Assembly (NCBI RefSeq): GCF_020882245.1
Contig: NW_026869996.1
Span: 7,552,969 to 7,616,968 of the forward strand
Direction: 5' to 3'
DNA: 64,000 nucleotides
Origin: Rhopalosiphum padi
Taxonomy: Eukaryota; Arthropoda; Insecta; Hemiptera; Aphididae
The first letter of the stretch is position 1. The number at the start of each line of letters is the position of its first letter. The position numbers were made by a program, and so were the translations under genes. A model generated the notes under the pieces. That model did no database searches. It was not told the origin of the DNA and worked only from the letters and a program-made list of their open reading frames with translations. Shown piece by piece: positions 26,931 through 41,800 of this stretch.

Positions 26931-29920
26931 CCAAAAATCCATGTAATTTGTGTAGAATTGACAAAAATCCATGTATTTTATGTAAAAATGGCCAAAAATC
27001 AATGAAATTTGTGTAAAATTGTCCAAAATTCCATGTATTTTATATAAAAATGGCCAAAAATTGAAGTAAATTATGTAGAATTGGTCGAAATCCCATGAAA
27101 ATTGTGAAGAGTTGACAAAAATCCATATATTTTATGTATAAATGGCCAAAAATCGATGAAATTTGTGTAGAATTGTTCAAAATTCCATGTATTTTATATA
27201 AAAATGGCCTAAAATCAATGAAATTTGTGTAGAATTGTTCAAAATTCCATGTATTTTATATAAAAATGGCCAAAAATTGAAGTAAATTATGTAGAATTGG
27301 TCGAAATCCCATGAAAATTGTGAAGAGTTGACAAAAATCCATATATTTTCTGTAAAAATGGTCAAAATTCGTTGTATTATTTGTAAAAATGGCCAAAATT
27401 CATGTGTTATCTGTAAAAATTGCCAAAATCCAAGTATTTTATGTAAAAATGGCCAAAAATTCATATAAATTCTGTAATAATGGTCAAAAATCCATGTAAT
27501 TTTTGTAAAAATGGCCAAAAATCCATGTAATTTGTGTAGAATTGTTCAAAATTCCATGTATTTTATATAAAAATGGCCAAAAATTGAAGTAAATTATGTA
27601 GAATTGGTCGAAATCCCATGAAAATTGTGAAGAGTTGACAAAAATCCATATATTATCTGTAAAAATGGTCAAAATTCGTTGTATTATCTGTAAAAATGGC
27701 CAAAATTCATGTGTTATCTGTAAAAATTGCCATAATCCAAGTATTTTATGTAAAAATGGCCAAAAATTCATATAAATTCTGTAATAATGGTCAAAAATCC
27801 ATGTAATTTTTGTAAAAATGGCCAAAAATCCATGTAATTTGTGTAGAATTGTTCAAAATTCCATGTATTTTATATAAAAATGGCCAAAAATTGAAGTAAA
27901 TTATGTAGAATTGGTCGAAATCCCATGAAAATTGTGTAGGATTGTCCAATAATCCATATATTTTATGTAAAAATTACCAAAAATCCATGTAATTTGTGTA
28001 GAAGTGTCCATATATCCATGTATTTTATATAAAAATGGCAATAATTCATGTAAATTATGTAATTATGGTCGAAAATCCATGTAATTTGAGTAAAAATGGC
28101 CAATTATCCATGAAATTTGAGTAGAATTGTCCAAAACTCCATGCATTTATGTAAAAATGGCCAAAAATTGAAGTAAAATATGTAGAATTGGTCGAAATCC
28201 CATGAAAATTGTGTAGGATTGTCCATAAATCCATGTAATTTATGTAAAAATGTCAAAAAATCGAAGTAAATTATGTAGAATTGGTCGAAATCCCATGAAA
28301 ATTGTGAAGAGTTGACAAAAATCCATGTATTATCTGTAAAAATGGTCAAAAATCCATGTATTATCTGTAAAAATGGCAAAAACCCCATGTAATTCGTGAA
28401 GAATTGTCCAAAAATCCATGTATTTTATTTAAAAATGTCAAAAAATTGAAGTAAATTATGTAAAATTGGTCGAATTCCCATGAAAATTGTGAAGAGTTGA
28501 CAAAAATCCATGTATTATGTGTAAAAATGGTCAAAAATCCATGTATTATCTGTAAAAAAGGCAAAAACCCCATGTAATTCGTGAAGAATTGTTCAAAAAT
28601 CCATGTATTTTATTTAAAAATGGCCATAAATTCATGTAAATTATGTAATTATGGTCAGAAATCCATGTAATTTGAGTAAAAATGGCCAATTATCCATGAA
28701 ATTTGTGTAGAATTGTCCAAAACTCCATGCATTTTATGTAAAAATGGCCAAAAATTGAAGTAAAATATGTAGAATTGGTCGAAATCCCATGAAAATTGTG
28801 TAGGATTGTCCATAAATCCATGTAATTTATGTAAAAATGTCAAAAAATCGAAGTAAATTATGTAGAATTGGTCGAAATCCCATGAAAATTGTGTAGGATT
28901 GTCCAAAACTCCATGTATTTTATTTAAAAATGGCCAATAATCCATGAAATTTGTGTAAAATTGTCCAAAATTCCTTGTAATTTATGTAAAAATGTCAAAA
29001 AATTGAAGTAAATTATGTAGAATTGGTCGAAATCCCATGAAAATTGTGTAGGATTGTCCAATAATCCATATATTTTATGTAAAAATTACCAAAAATCCAT
29101 GTAATTTGTGTAGAAGTGTCCATATATTCATGTATTTTATATAAAAATGGCCATAAATTCATGTAAATTATGTAATTATGGTCGAAAATCCATGTAATTT
29201 GAGTAAAAATGGCCAATTATCCATGAAATTTGAGTAGAATTGTCCAAAACTCCATGCATTTATGTAAAAATGGCCAAAAATTGAAGTAAAATATGTAGAA
29301 TTGGTCGAAATCCCATGAAAATTGTGTAGGATTGTCCATAAATCCATGTAATTTATGTAAAAATGTCAAAAAATCGAAGTAAATTATGTAGAATTGGTCG
29401 AAATCCCATGAAAATTGTGAAGAGTTGACAAAAATCCATGTATTATCTGTAAAAATGGTCAAAAATCCATGTATTATCTGTAAAAATGGCAAAAACCCCA
29501 TGTAATTCGTGAAGAATTGTCCAAAAATCCATGTATTTTATTTAAAAATGTCAAAAAATTGAAGTAAATTATGTAAAATTGGTCGAATTCCCATGAAAAT
29601 TGTGAAGAGTTGACAAAAATCCATGTATTATGTGTAAAAATGGTCAAAAATCCATGTATTATCTGTAAAAAAGGCAAAAACCCCATGTAATTCGTGAAGA
29701 ATTGTCCAATAATCCATGTATTTTATTTAAAAATGGCCATAAATTCATGTAAATTATGTAATTATGGTCAGAAATCCATGTAATTTGAGTAAAAATGGCC
29801 AATTATCCATGAAATTTGTGTAGAATTGTCCAAAACTCCTTGCATTTTATGTAAAAATGGCCAAAAATTGAAGTAAAATATGTAGAATTGGTCGAAATCC
29901 CATGAAAATTGTGTAGGATT
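26220..29920. repeat. 3.70-kb satellite segment, copy 1
   Basis: Recurs at an offset of 3,701 bp: 26793 with 30494, 27177 with 30878, 27484 with 31185, 28104 with 31805, 28655 with 32356, 29217 with 32918. The shorter form lacking the ACTTAT insertion (seen at 8436 and related sites) is shared by both copies. Edges are approximate. Confidence 0.82.
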
Positions 29921-32900
29921 GTCCAATAATCCATATATTATCTGTAAAAATGGTCAAAATTCGTTGTATTATCTGTAAAAATGGCCAAAATTCATGTGTT
30001 ATCTGTAAAAATTGCCATAATCCAAGTATTTTATGTAAAAATGGCCAAAAATTCATATAAATTCTGTAATAATGGTCAAAAATCCATGTAATTTTTGTAA
30101 AAATGGCCAAAAATCCATGTAATTTGTGTAGAATTGTTCAAAATTCCATGTATTTTATATAAAAATGGCCAAAAATTGAAGTAAATTATGTAGAATTGGT
30201 CGAAATCCCATGAAAATTGTGTAGGATTGTCCAATAATCCATATATTATCTGTAAAAATGGTCAAAATTCGTTGTATTATCTGTAAAAATGGCCAAAATT
30301 CATGTGTTATCTGTAAAAATTGCCATAATCCAAGTATTTTATGTAAAAATGGCCAAAAATTCATATAAATTCTGTAATAATGGTCAAAAATCCATGTAAT
30401 TTTTGTAAAAATGGCCAAAAATCCATGTAATTTGTGTAGAATTGTTCAAAATTCCATGTATTTTATATAAAAATGGCCAAAAATTGAAGTAAATTATGTA
30501 GAATTGGTCGAAATCCCATGAAAAGTGTGTAGGATTGTCCAATAATCCATATATTTTATGTAAAAATGATTAAAAATCCATATAAATTCTGTAATAATGG
30601 TCAAAAATCCATGTAATTTTTGTAAAAATGGCCAAAAATCCATGTAATTTGTGTAGAATTGACAAAAATCCATGTATTTTATGTAAAAATGGCCAAAAAT
30701 CAATGAAATTTGTGTAAAATTGTCCAAAATTCCATGTATTTTATATAAAAATGGCCAAAAATTGAAGTAAATTATGTAGAATTGGTCGAAATCCCATGAA
30801 AATTGTGAAGAGTTGACAAAAATCCATATATTTTATGTATAAATGGCCAAAAATCGATGAAATTTGTGTAGAATTGTTCAAAATTCCATGTATTTTATAT
30901 AAAAATGGCCTAAAATCAATGAAATTTGTGTAGAATTGTTCAAAATTCCATGTATTTTATATAAAAATGGCCAAAAATTGAAGTAAATTATGTAGAATTG
31001 GTCGAAATCCCATGAAAATTGTGAAGAGTTGACAAAAATCCATATATTTTCTGTAAAAATGGTCAAAATTCGTTGTATTATTTGTAAAAATGGCCAAAAT
31101 TCATGTGTTATCTGTAAAAATTGCCAAAATCCAAGTATTTTATGTAAAAATGGCCAAAAATTCATATAAATTCTGTAATAATGGTCAAAAATCCATGTAA
31201 TTTTTGTAAAAATGGCCAAAAATCCATGTAATTTGTGTAGAATTGTTCAAAATTCCATGTATTTTATATAAAAATGGCCAAAAATTGAAGTAAATTATGT
31301 AGAATTGGTCGAAATCCCATGAAAATTGTGAAGAGTTGACAAAAATCCATATATTATCTGTAAAAATGGTCAAAATTCGTTGTATTATCTGTAAAAATGG
31401 CCAAAATTCATGTGTTATCTGTAAAAATTGCCATAATCCAAGTATTTTATGTAAAAATGGCCAAAAATTCATATAAATTCTGTAATAATGGTCAAAAATC
31501 CATGTAATTTTTGTAAAAATGGCCAAAAATCCATGTAATTTGTGTAGAATTGTTCAAAATTCCATGTATTTTATATAAAAATGGCCAAAAATTGAAGTAA
31601 ATTATGTAGAATTGGTCGAAATCCCATGAAAATTGTGTAGGATTGTCCAATAATCCATATATTTTATGTAAAAATTACCAAAAATCCATGTAATTTGTGT
31701 AGAAGTGTCCATATATCCATGTATTTTATATAAAAATGGCAATAATTCATGTAAATTATGTAATTATGGTCGAAAATCCATGTAATTTGAGTAAAAATGG
31801 CCAATTATCCATGAAATTTGAGTAGAATTGTCCAAAACTCCATGCATTTATGTAAAAATGGCCAAAAATTGAAGTAAAATATGTAGAATTGGTCGAAATC
31901 CCATGAAAATTGTGTAGGATTGTCCATAAATCCATGTAATTTATGTAAAAATGTCAAAAAATCGAAGTAAATTATGTAGAATTGGTCGAAATCCCATGAA
32001 AATTGTGAAGAGTTGACAAAAATCCATGTATTATCTGTAAAAATGGTCAAAAATCCATGTATTATCTGTAAAAATGGCAAAAACCCCATGTAATTCGTGA
32101 AGAATTGTCCAAAAATCCATGTATTTTATTTAAAAATGTCAAAAAATTGAAGTAAATTATGTAAAATTGGTCGAATTCCCATGAAAATTGTGAAGAGTTG
32201 ACAAAAATCCATGTATTATGTGTAAAAATGGTCAAAAATCCATGTATTATCTGTAAAAAAGGCAAAAACCCCATGTAATTCGTGAAGAATTGTTCAAAAA
32301 TCCATGTATTTTATTTAAAAATGGCCATAAATTCATGTAAATTATGTAATTATGGTCAGAAATCCATGTAATTTGAGTAAAAATGGCCAATTATCCATGA
32401 AATTTGTGTAGAATTGTCCAAAACTCCATGCATTTTATGTAAAAATGGCCAAAAATTGAAGTAAAATATGTAGAATTGGTCGAAATCCCATGAAAATTGT
32501 GTAGGATTGTCCATAAATCCATGTAATTTATGTAAAAATGTCAAAAAATCGAAGTAAATTATGTAGAATTGGTCGAAATCCCATGAAAATTGTGTAGGAT
32601 TGTCCAAAACTCCATGTATTTTATTTAAAAATGGCCAATAATCCATGAAATTTGTGTAAAATTGTCCAAAATTCCTTGTAATTTATGTAAAAATGTCAAA
32701 AAATTGAAGTAAATTATGTAGAATTGGTCGAAATCCCATGAAAATTGTGTAGGATTGTCCAATAATCCATATATTTTATGTAAAAATTACCAAAAATCCA
32801 TGTAATTTGTGTAGAAGTGTCCATATATTCATGTATTTTATATAAAAATGGCCATAAATTCATGTAAATTATGTAATTATGGTCGAAAATCCATGTAATT

Positions 32901-33625
32901 TGAGTAAAAATGGCCAATTATCCATGAAATTTGAGTAGAATTGTCCAAAACTCCATGCATTTATGTAAAAATGGCCAAAAATTGAAGTAAAATATGTAGA
33001 ATTGGTCGAAATCCCATGAAAATTGTGTAGGATTGTCCATAAATCCATGTAATTTATGTAAAAATGTCAAAAAATCGAAGTAAATTATGTAGAATTGGTC
33101 GAAATCCCATGAAAATTGTGAAGAGTTGACAAAAATCCATGTATTATCTGTAAAAATGGTCAAAAATCCATGTATTATCTGTAAAAATGGCAAAAACCCC
33201 ATGTAATTCGTGAAGAATTGTCCAAAAATCCATGTATTTTATTTAAAAATGTCAAAAAATTGAAGTAAATTATGTAAAATTGGTCGAATTCCCATGAAAA
33301 TTGTGAAGAGTTGACAAAAATCCATGTATTATGTGTAAAAATGGTCAAAAATCCATGTATTATCTGTAAAAAAGGCAAAAACCCCATGTAATTCGTGAAG
33401 AATTGTCCAATAATCCATGTATTTTATTTAAAAATGGCCATAAATTCATGTAAATTATGTAATTATGGTCAGAAATCCATGTAATTTGAGTAAAAATGGC
33501 CAATTATCCATGAAATTTGTGTAGAATTGTCCAAAACTCCTTGCATTTTATGTAAAAATGGCCAAAAATTGAAGTAAAATATGTAGAATTGGTCGAAATC
33601 CCATGAAAATTGTGTAGGATTGTCC
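29921..33625. repeat. 3.70-kb satellite segment, copy 2
   Basis: Second copy of the preceding segment. Most of it was later carried into the 8.15-kb duplication, because the same landmarks (31805, 32356, 32918) appear again at 39951, 40502 and 41064. Confidence 0.82.
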
Positions 33626-36600
33626 ATAAATCCATGTAATTTATGTAAAAATGTCAAAAAATCGAAGTAAATTATGTAGAATTAGTCGAAATCCCATGAA
33701 AATTGTGTAGGATTGTCCAATAATCCATATATTTTATGTAAAAATGACCAAAAATCCATGTAATTTGTGTAGAAATGTCCAAAACTCCTTGCATTTTATG
33801 TAAAAATGGCCAAAAATTGAAGTAAAATATGTAGAATTGGTCGAAATCCCATGAAAATTGTGAAGAGTTGACAAAAATCCATATATTTTATGTATAAATG
33901 GCCAAAAATCAATGAAATTTGTGTAGAATTGTTCAAAATTCCATGTACTTTATATAAAAATGGCCAAAAATTGAAGTAATTTATGTAGAATTGGTCGAAA
34001 TCCCATGAAAATTGTGAAGAGTTGACAAAAATCCATATATTTTATGTAAAAATGGCCAAAAATCAATGAAATTTGTGTAGAATTGTTCAAAATTCCATGT
34101 ATTTTATATAAAAATGGCCTAAAATCAATGAAATTTGTGTAGAATTGTTCAAAATTCCATGTATTTTATATAAAAATGGCCAAAAATTGAAGTAAATTAT
34201 GTAGAATTGGTCGAAATCCCATGAATAGTGTGTAGGATTGTCCAATAATCCATATATTTTATGTAAAAAATGATTAAAAATCCATATAAATTCTGTAATA
34301 ATGGTCAAAAATCCATGTAATTTTTGTAAAAATGGCCAAAAATCCATGTAATTTGTGTAGAATTGACAAAAATCCATGTATTTTATGTAAAAATGGCCAA
34401 AAATCAATGAAATTTGTGTAAAATTGTCCAAAATTCCATCTATTTTATATAAAAATGGCCAAAAATTGAAGTAAATTATGTAGAATTGGTCGAAATCCCA
34501 TGAAAATTGTGAAGAGTTGACAAAAATCCATATATTTTATGTATAAATGGCCAAAAATCGATGAAATTTGTGTAGAATTGTTCAAAATTCCATGTATTTT
34601 ATATAAAAATGGCCAAAAATCAATGAAATTTGTGTAGAATTGTTCAAAATTCCATGTACATTATATAAAAAATGGCCAAAAATTGAAGTAATTTATGTAG
34701 AATTGGTCGAAATCCCATGAAAATTGTGAAGAGTTGACAAAAATCCATATATTTTATGTAAAAATGGCCAAAAATCAATGAAATTTGTGTAGAATTGTTC
34801 AAAATTCCATGTATTTTATATAAAAATGGCCTAAAATCAATGAAATTTGTGTAGAATTGTTCAAAATTCCATGTATTTTATATAAAAATGGCCAAAAATT
34901 GAAGTAAATTATGTAGAATTGGTCGAAATCCCATGAAAATTGTGAAGAGTTGACAAAAATCCATATATTTTCTGTAAAAATGGTCAAAATTCGTTGTATT
35001 ATCTGTAAAAATGGCCAAAATTCATGTGTTATCTGTAAAAATTGCCAAAATCCAAGTATTTTATGTAAAAATGGCCAAAAATTCATATAAATTCTGTAAT
35101 AATGGTCAAAAATCCATGTAATTTTTGTAAAAATGGCCAAAAATCCATGTAATTTGTGTAGAATTGTTCAAAATTCCATGTATTTTATATAAAAATGGCC
35201 AAAAATCGAAGTAAATTATGTAGAATTGGTCGAAATCCCATGAAAATTGTGAAGAGTTGACAAAAATCCATGTATTATCTGTAAAAATGGTCAAAAATCC
35301 ATGTATTATCTGTAAAAATGGCAAAAACCCCATGTAATTCGTGAAGAATTGTCCAAAAATCCATGTATTTTATTTAAAAATGTCAAAAAATTGAAGTAAA
35401 TTATGTAAAATTGGTCGAATTCCCATGAAAATTGTGAAGAGTTGACAAAAATCCATGTATTATGTGTAAAAATGGTCAAAAATCCATGTATTATCTGTAA
35501 AAAAGGCAAAAACCCCATGTAATTCGTGAAGAATTGTCCAATAATCCATGTATTTTATTTAAAAATGGCCATAAATTCATGTAAATTATGTAATTATGGT
35601 CAGAAATCCATGTAATTTGAGTAAAAATGGCCAATTATCCATGAAATTTGTGTAGAATTGTCCAAAACTCCTTGCATTTTATGTAAAAATGGCCAAAAAT
35701 TGAAGTAAAATATGTAGAATTGGTCGAAATCCCATGAAAATTGTGTAGGATTGTCCATAAATCCATGTAATTTATGTAAAAATGTCAAAAAATCGAAGTA
35801 AATTATGTAGAATTAGTCGAAATCCCATGAAAATTGTGTAGGATTGTCCAATAATCCATATATTTTATGTAAAAATGACCAAAAATCCATGTAATTTGTG
35901 TAGAAATGTCCAAAACTCCTTGCATTTTATGTAAAAATGGCCAAAAATTGAAGTAAAATATGTAGAATTGGTCGAAATCCCATGAAAATTGTGAAGAGTT
36001 GACAAAAATCCATATATTTTATGTATAAATGGCCAAAAATCAATGAAATTTGTGTAGAATTGTTCAAAATTCCATGTACTTTATATAAAAATGGCCAAAA
36101 ATTGAAGTAATTTATGTAGAATTGGTCGAAATCCCATGAAAATTGTGAAGAGTTGACAAAAATCCATATATTTTATGTAAAAATGGCCAAAAATCAATGA
36201 AATTTGTGTAGAATTGTTCAAAATTCCATGTATTTTATATAAAAATGGCCTAAAATCAATGAAATTTGTGTAGAATTGTTCAAAATTCCATGTATTTTAT
36301 ATAAAAATGGCCAAAAATTGAAGTAAATTATGTAGAATTGGTCGAAATCCCATGAATAGTGTGTAGGATTGTCCAATAATCCATATATTTTATGTAAAAA
36401 TGATTAAAAATCCATATAAATTCTGTAATAATGGTCAAAAATCCATGTAATTTTTGTAAAAATGGCCAAAAATCCATGTAATTTGTGTAGAATTGACAAA
36501 AATCCATGTATTTTATGTAAAAATGGCCAAAAATCAATGAAATTTGTGTAAAATTGTCCAAAATTCCATCTATTTTATATAAAAATGGCCAAAAATTGAA

Positions 36601-38785
36601 GTAAATTATGTAGAATTGGTCGAAATCCCATGAAAATTGTGAAGAGTTGACAAAAATCCATATATTTTATGTATAAATGGCCAAAAATCGATGAAATTTG
36701 TGTAGAATTGTTCAAAATTCCATGTATTTTATATAAAAATGGCCAAAAATCAATGAAATTTGTGTAGAATTGTTCAAAATTCCATGTACATTATATAAAA
36801 ATGGCCAAAAATTGAAGTAATTTATGTAGAATTGGTCGAAATCCCATGAAAATTGTGAAGAGTTGACAAAAATCCATATATTTTATGTAAAAATGGCCAA
36901 AAATCAATGAAATTTGTGTAGAATTGTTCAAAATTCCATGTATTTTATATAAAAATGGCCTAAAATCAATGAAATTTGTGTAGAATTGTTCAAAATTCCA
37001 TGTATTTTATATAAAAATGGCCAAAAATTGAAGTAAATTATGTAGAATTGGTCGAAATCCCATGAAAATTGTGAAGAGTTGACAAAAATCCATATATTTT
37101 CTGTAAAAATGGTCAAAATTCGTTGTATTATCTGTAAAAATGGCCAAAATTCATGTGTTATCTGTAAAAATTACCAAAATCCAAGTATTTTATGTAAAAA
37201 TGGCCAAAAATTCATATAAATTCTGTAATAATGGTCAAAAATCCATGTAATTTTTGTAAAAATGGCCAAAAATCCATGTAATTTGTGTAGAATTGTTCAA
37301 AATTCCATGTATTTTATATAAAAATGGCCAAAAATTGAAGTAAATTATGTAGAATTGGTCGAAATCCCATGAAAAGTGTGTAGGATTGTCCAATAATCCA
37401 TATATTTTATGTAAAAATGATTAAAAATCCATATAAATTCTGTAATAATGGTCAAAAATCCATGTAATTTTTGTAAAAAATGGCCAAAAATCCATGTAAT
37501 TTGTGTAGAATTGACAAAAATCCATGTATTTTATGTAAAAATGGCCAAAAATCAATGAAATTTGTGTAAAATTGTCCAAAATTCCATGTATTTTATATAA
37601 AAATGGCCAAAAATTGAAGTAAATTATGTAGAATTGGTCGAAATCCCATGAAAATTGTGAAGAGTTGACAAAAATCCATATATTTTATGTATAAATGGCC
37701 AAAAATCGATGAAATTTGTGTAGAATTGTTCAAAATTCCATGTATTTTATATAAAAATGGCCAAAAATCAATGAAATTTGTGTAGAATTGTTCAAAATTC
37801 CATGTACTTTATATAAAAATGGCCAAAAATTGAAGTAATTTATGTAGAATTGGTCGAAATCCCATGAAAATTGTGAAGAGTTGACAAAAATCCATATATT
37901 TTATGTAAAAATGGCCAAAAATCAATGAAATTTGTGTAGAATTGTTCAAAATTCCATGTATTTTATATAAAAATGGCCTAAAATCAATGAAATTTGTGTA
38001 GAATTGTTCAAAATTCCATGTATTTTATATAAAAATGGCCAAAAATTGAAGTAAATTATGTAGAATTGGTCGAAATCCCATGAAAATTGTGAAGAGTTGA
38101 CAAAAATCCATATATTTTCTGTAAAAATGGTCAAAATTCGTTGTATTATTTGTAAAAATGGCCAAAATTCATGTGTTATCTGTAAAAATTGCCAAAATCC
38201 AAGTATTTTATGTAAAAATGGCCAAAAATTCATATAAATTCTGTAATAATGGTCAAAAATCCATGTAATTTTTGTAAAAATGGCCAAAAATCCATGTAAT
38301 TTGTGTAGAATTGTTCAAAATTCCATGTATTTTATATAAAAATGGCCAAAAATTGAAGTAAATTATGTAGAATTGGTCGAAATCCCATGAAAATTGTGAA
38401 GAGTTGACAAAAATCCATATATTATCTGTAAAAATGGTCAAAATTCGTTGTATTATCTGTAAAAATGGCCAAAATTCATGTGTTATCTGTAAAAATTGCC
38501 ATAATCCAAGTATTTTATGTAAAAATGGCCAAAAATTCATATAAATTCTGTAATAATGGTCAAAAATCCATGTAATTTTTGTAAAAATGGCCAAAAATCC
38601 ATGTAATTTGTGTAGAATTGTTCAAAATTCCATGTATTTTATATAAAAATGGCCAAAAATTGAAGTAAATTATGTAGAATTGGTCGAAATCCCATGAAAA
38701 TTGTGTAGGATTGTCCAATAATCCATATATTTTATGTAAAAATTACCAAAAATCCATGTAATTTGTGTAGAAGTGTCCATATATC
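30705..38785. repeat. 8.15-kb satellite segment, copy 1
   Basis: Recurs at an offset of 8,144-8,146 bp: 30878 with 39024, 31805 with 39951, 32918 with 41064, 34799 with 42943, 35306 with 43450. The offset drops by two where this copy has extra As (34265-34270 and 34667-34672). It contains the 2.13-kb doublet. A junction of about 65 bp (38786-38850) separates it from copy 2. Confidence 0.82.
33073..37333. repeat. 2.13-kb satellite segment, two tandem copies
   Basis: Two copies at an offset of about 2,130 bp: 33175 with 35306, 33469 with 35600, 34799 with 36928. The junction near 35193-35223 is a hybrid monomer that starts as one type (AAAAATGGCC) and ends as another (TCGAAGTAAATT), as expected for crossover inside a monomer. 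The variant GAATAGTGTG occurs once in each copy (34224, 36355). The whole doublet reappears around 41.2-45.5 kb. Confidence 0.8.
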
Positions 38786-38850
38786 CAAGTATTTTATGTA
38801 AAAATGGCCAAAAATTCATATAAATTCTGTAATAATGGTCAAAAATCCAT

Positions 38851-41800
38851 GAAATTTGTGTAAAATTGTCCAAAATTCCATGTATTTTATATAAAAATGG
38901 CCAAAAATTGAAGTAAATTATGTAGAATTGGTCGAAATCCCATGAAAATTGTGAAGAGTTGACAAAAATCCATATATTTTATGTATAAATGGCCAAAAAT
39001 CGATGAAATTTGTGTAGAATTGTTCAAAATTCCATGTATTTTATATAAAAATGGCCTAAAATCAATGAAATTTGTGTAGAATTGTTCAAAATTCCATGTA
39101 TTTTATATAAAAATGGCCAAAAATTGAAGTAAATTATGTAGAATTGGTCGAAATCCCATGAAAATTGTGAAGAGTTGACAAAAATCCATATATTTTCTGT
39201 AAAAATGGTCAAAATTCGTTGTATTATTTGTAAAAATGGCCAAAATTCATGTGTTATCTGTAAAAATTGCCAAAATCCAAGTATTTTATGTAAAAATGGC
39301 CAAAAATTCATATAAATTCTGTAATAATGGTCAAAAATCCATGTAATTTTTGTAAAAATGGCCAAAAATCCATGTAATTTGTGTAGAATTGTTCAAAATT
39401 CCATGTATTTTATATAAAAATGGCCAAAAATTGAAGTAAATTATGTAGAATTGGTCGAAATCCCATGAAAATTGTGAAGAGTTGACAAAAATCCATATAT
39501 TATCTGTAAAAATGGTCAAAATTCGTTGTATTATCTGTAAAAATGGCCAAAATTCATGTGTTATCTGTAAAAATTGCCATAATCCAAGTATTTTATGTAA
39601 AAATGGCCAAAAATTCATATAAATTCTGTAATAATGGTCAAAAATCCATGTAATTTTTGTAAAAATGGCCAAAAATCCATGTAATTTGTGTAGAATTGTT
39701 CAAAATTCCATGTATTTTATATAAAAATGGCCAAAAATTGAAGTAAATTATGTAGAATTGGTCGAAATCCCATGAAAATTGTGTAGGATTGTCCAATAAT
39801 CCATATATTTTATGTAAAAATTACCAAAAATCCATGTAATTTGTGTAGAAGTGTCCATATATCCATGTATTTTATATAAAAATGGCAATAATTCATGTAA
39901 ATTATGTAATTATGGTCGAAAATCCATGTAATTTGAGTAAAAATGGCCAATTATCCATGAAATTTGAGTAGAATTGTCCAAAACTCCATGCATTTATGTA
40001 AAAATGGCCAAAAATTGAAGTAAAATATGTAGAATTGGTCGAAATCCCATGAAAATTGTGTAGGATTGTCCATAAATCCATGTAATTTATGTAAAAATGT
40101 CAAAAAATCGAAGTAAATTATGTAGAATTGGTCGAAATCCCATGAAAATTGTGAAGAGTTGACAAAAATCCATGTATTATCTGTAAAAATGGTCAAAAAT
40201 CCATGTATTATCTGTAAAAATGGCAAAAACCCCATGTAATTCGTGAAGAATTGTCCAAAAATCCATGTATTTTATTTAAAAATGTCAAAAAATTGAAGTA
40301 AATTATGTAAAATTGGTCGAATTCCCATGAAAATTGTGAAGAGTTGACAAAAATCCATGTATTATGTGTAAAAATGGTCAAAAATCCATGTATTATCTGT
40401 AAAAAAGGCAAAAACCCCATGTAATTCGTGAAGAATTGTTCAAAAATCCATGTATTTTATTTAAAAATGGCCATAAATTCATGTAAATTATGTAATTATG
40501 GTCAGAAATCCATGTAATTTGAGTAAAAATGGCCAATTATCCATGAAATTTGTGTAGAATTGTCCAAAACTCCATGCATTTTATGTAAAAATGGCCAAAA
40601 ATTGAAGTAAAATATGTAGAATTGGTCGAAATCCCATGAAAATTGTGTAGGATTGTCCATAAATCCATGTAATTTATGTAAAAATGTCAAAAAATCGAAG
40701 TAAATTATGTAGAATTGGTCGAAATCCCATGAAAATTGTGTAGGATTGTCCAAAACTCCATGTATTTTATTTAAAAATGGCCAATAATCCATGAAATTTG
40801 TGTAAAATTGTCCAAAATTCCTTGTAATTTATGTAAAAATGTCAAAAAATTGAAGTAAATTATGTAGAATTGGTCGAAATCCCATGAAAATTGTGTAGGA
40901 TTGTCCAATAATCCATATATTTTATGTAAAAATTACCAAAAATCCATGTAATTTGTGTAGAAGTGTCCATATATTCATGTATTTTATATAAAAATGGCCA
41001 TAAATTCATGTAAATTATGTAATTATGGTCGAAAATCCATGTAATTTGAGTAAAAATGGCCAATTATCCATGAAATTTGAGTAGAATTGTCCAAAACTCC
41101 ATGCATTTATGTAAAAATGGCCAAAAATTGAAGTAAAATATGTAGAATTGGTCGAAATCCCATGAAAATTGTGTAGGATTGTCCATAAATCCATGTAATT
41201 TATGTAAAAATGTCAAAAAATCGAAGTAAATTATGTAGAATTGGTCGAAATCCCATGAAAATTGTGAAGAGTTGACAAAAATCCATGTATTATCTGTAAA
41301 AATGGTCAAAAATCCATGTATTATCTGTAAAAATGGCAAAAACCCCATGTAATTCGTGAAGAATTGTCCAAAAATCCATGTATTTTATTTAAAAATGTCA
41401 AAAAATTGAAGTAAATTATGTAAAATTGGTCGAATTCCCATGAAAATTGTGAAGAGTTGACAAAAATCCATGTATTATGTGTAAAAATGGTCAAAAATCC
41501 ATGTATTATCTGTAAAAAAGGCAAAAACCCCATGTAATTCGTGAAGAATTGTCCAATAATCCATGTATTTTATTTAAAAATGGCCATAAATTCATGTAAA
41601 TTATGTAATTATGGTCAGAAATCCATGTAATTTGAGTAAAAATGGCCAATTATCCATGAAATTTGTGTAGAATTGTCCAAAACTCCTTGCATTTTATGTA
41701 AAAATGGCCAAAAATTGAAGTAAAATATGTAGAATTGGTCGAAATCCCATGAAAATTGTGTAGGATTGTCCATAAATCCATGTAATTTATGTAAAAATGT

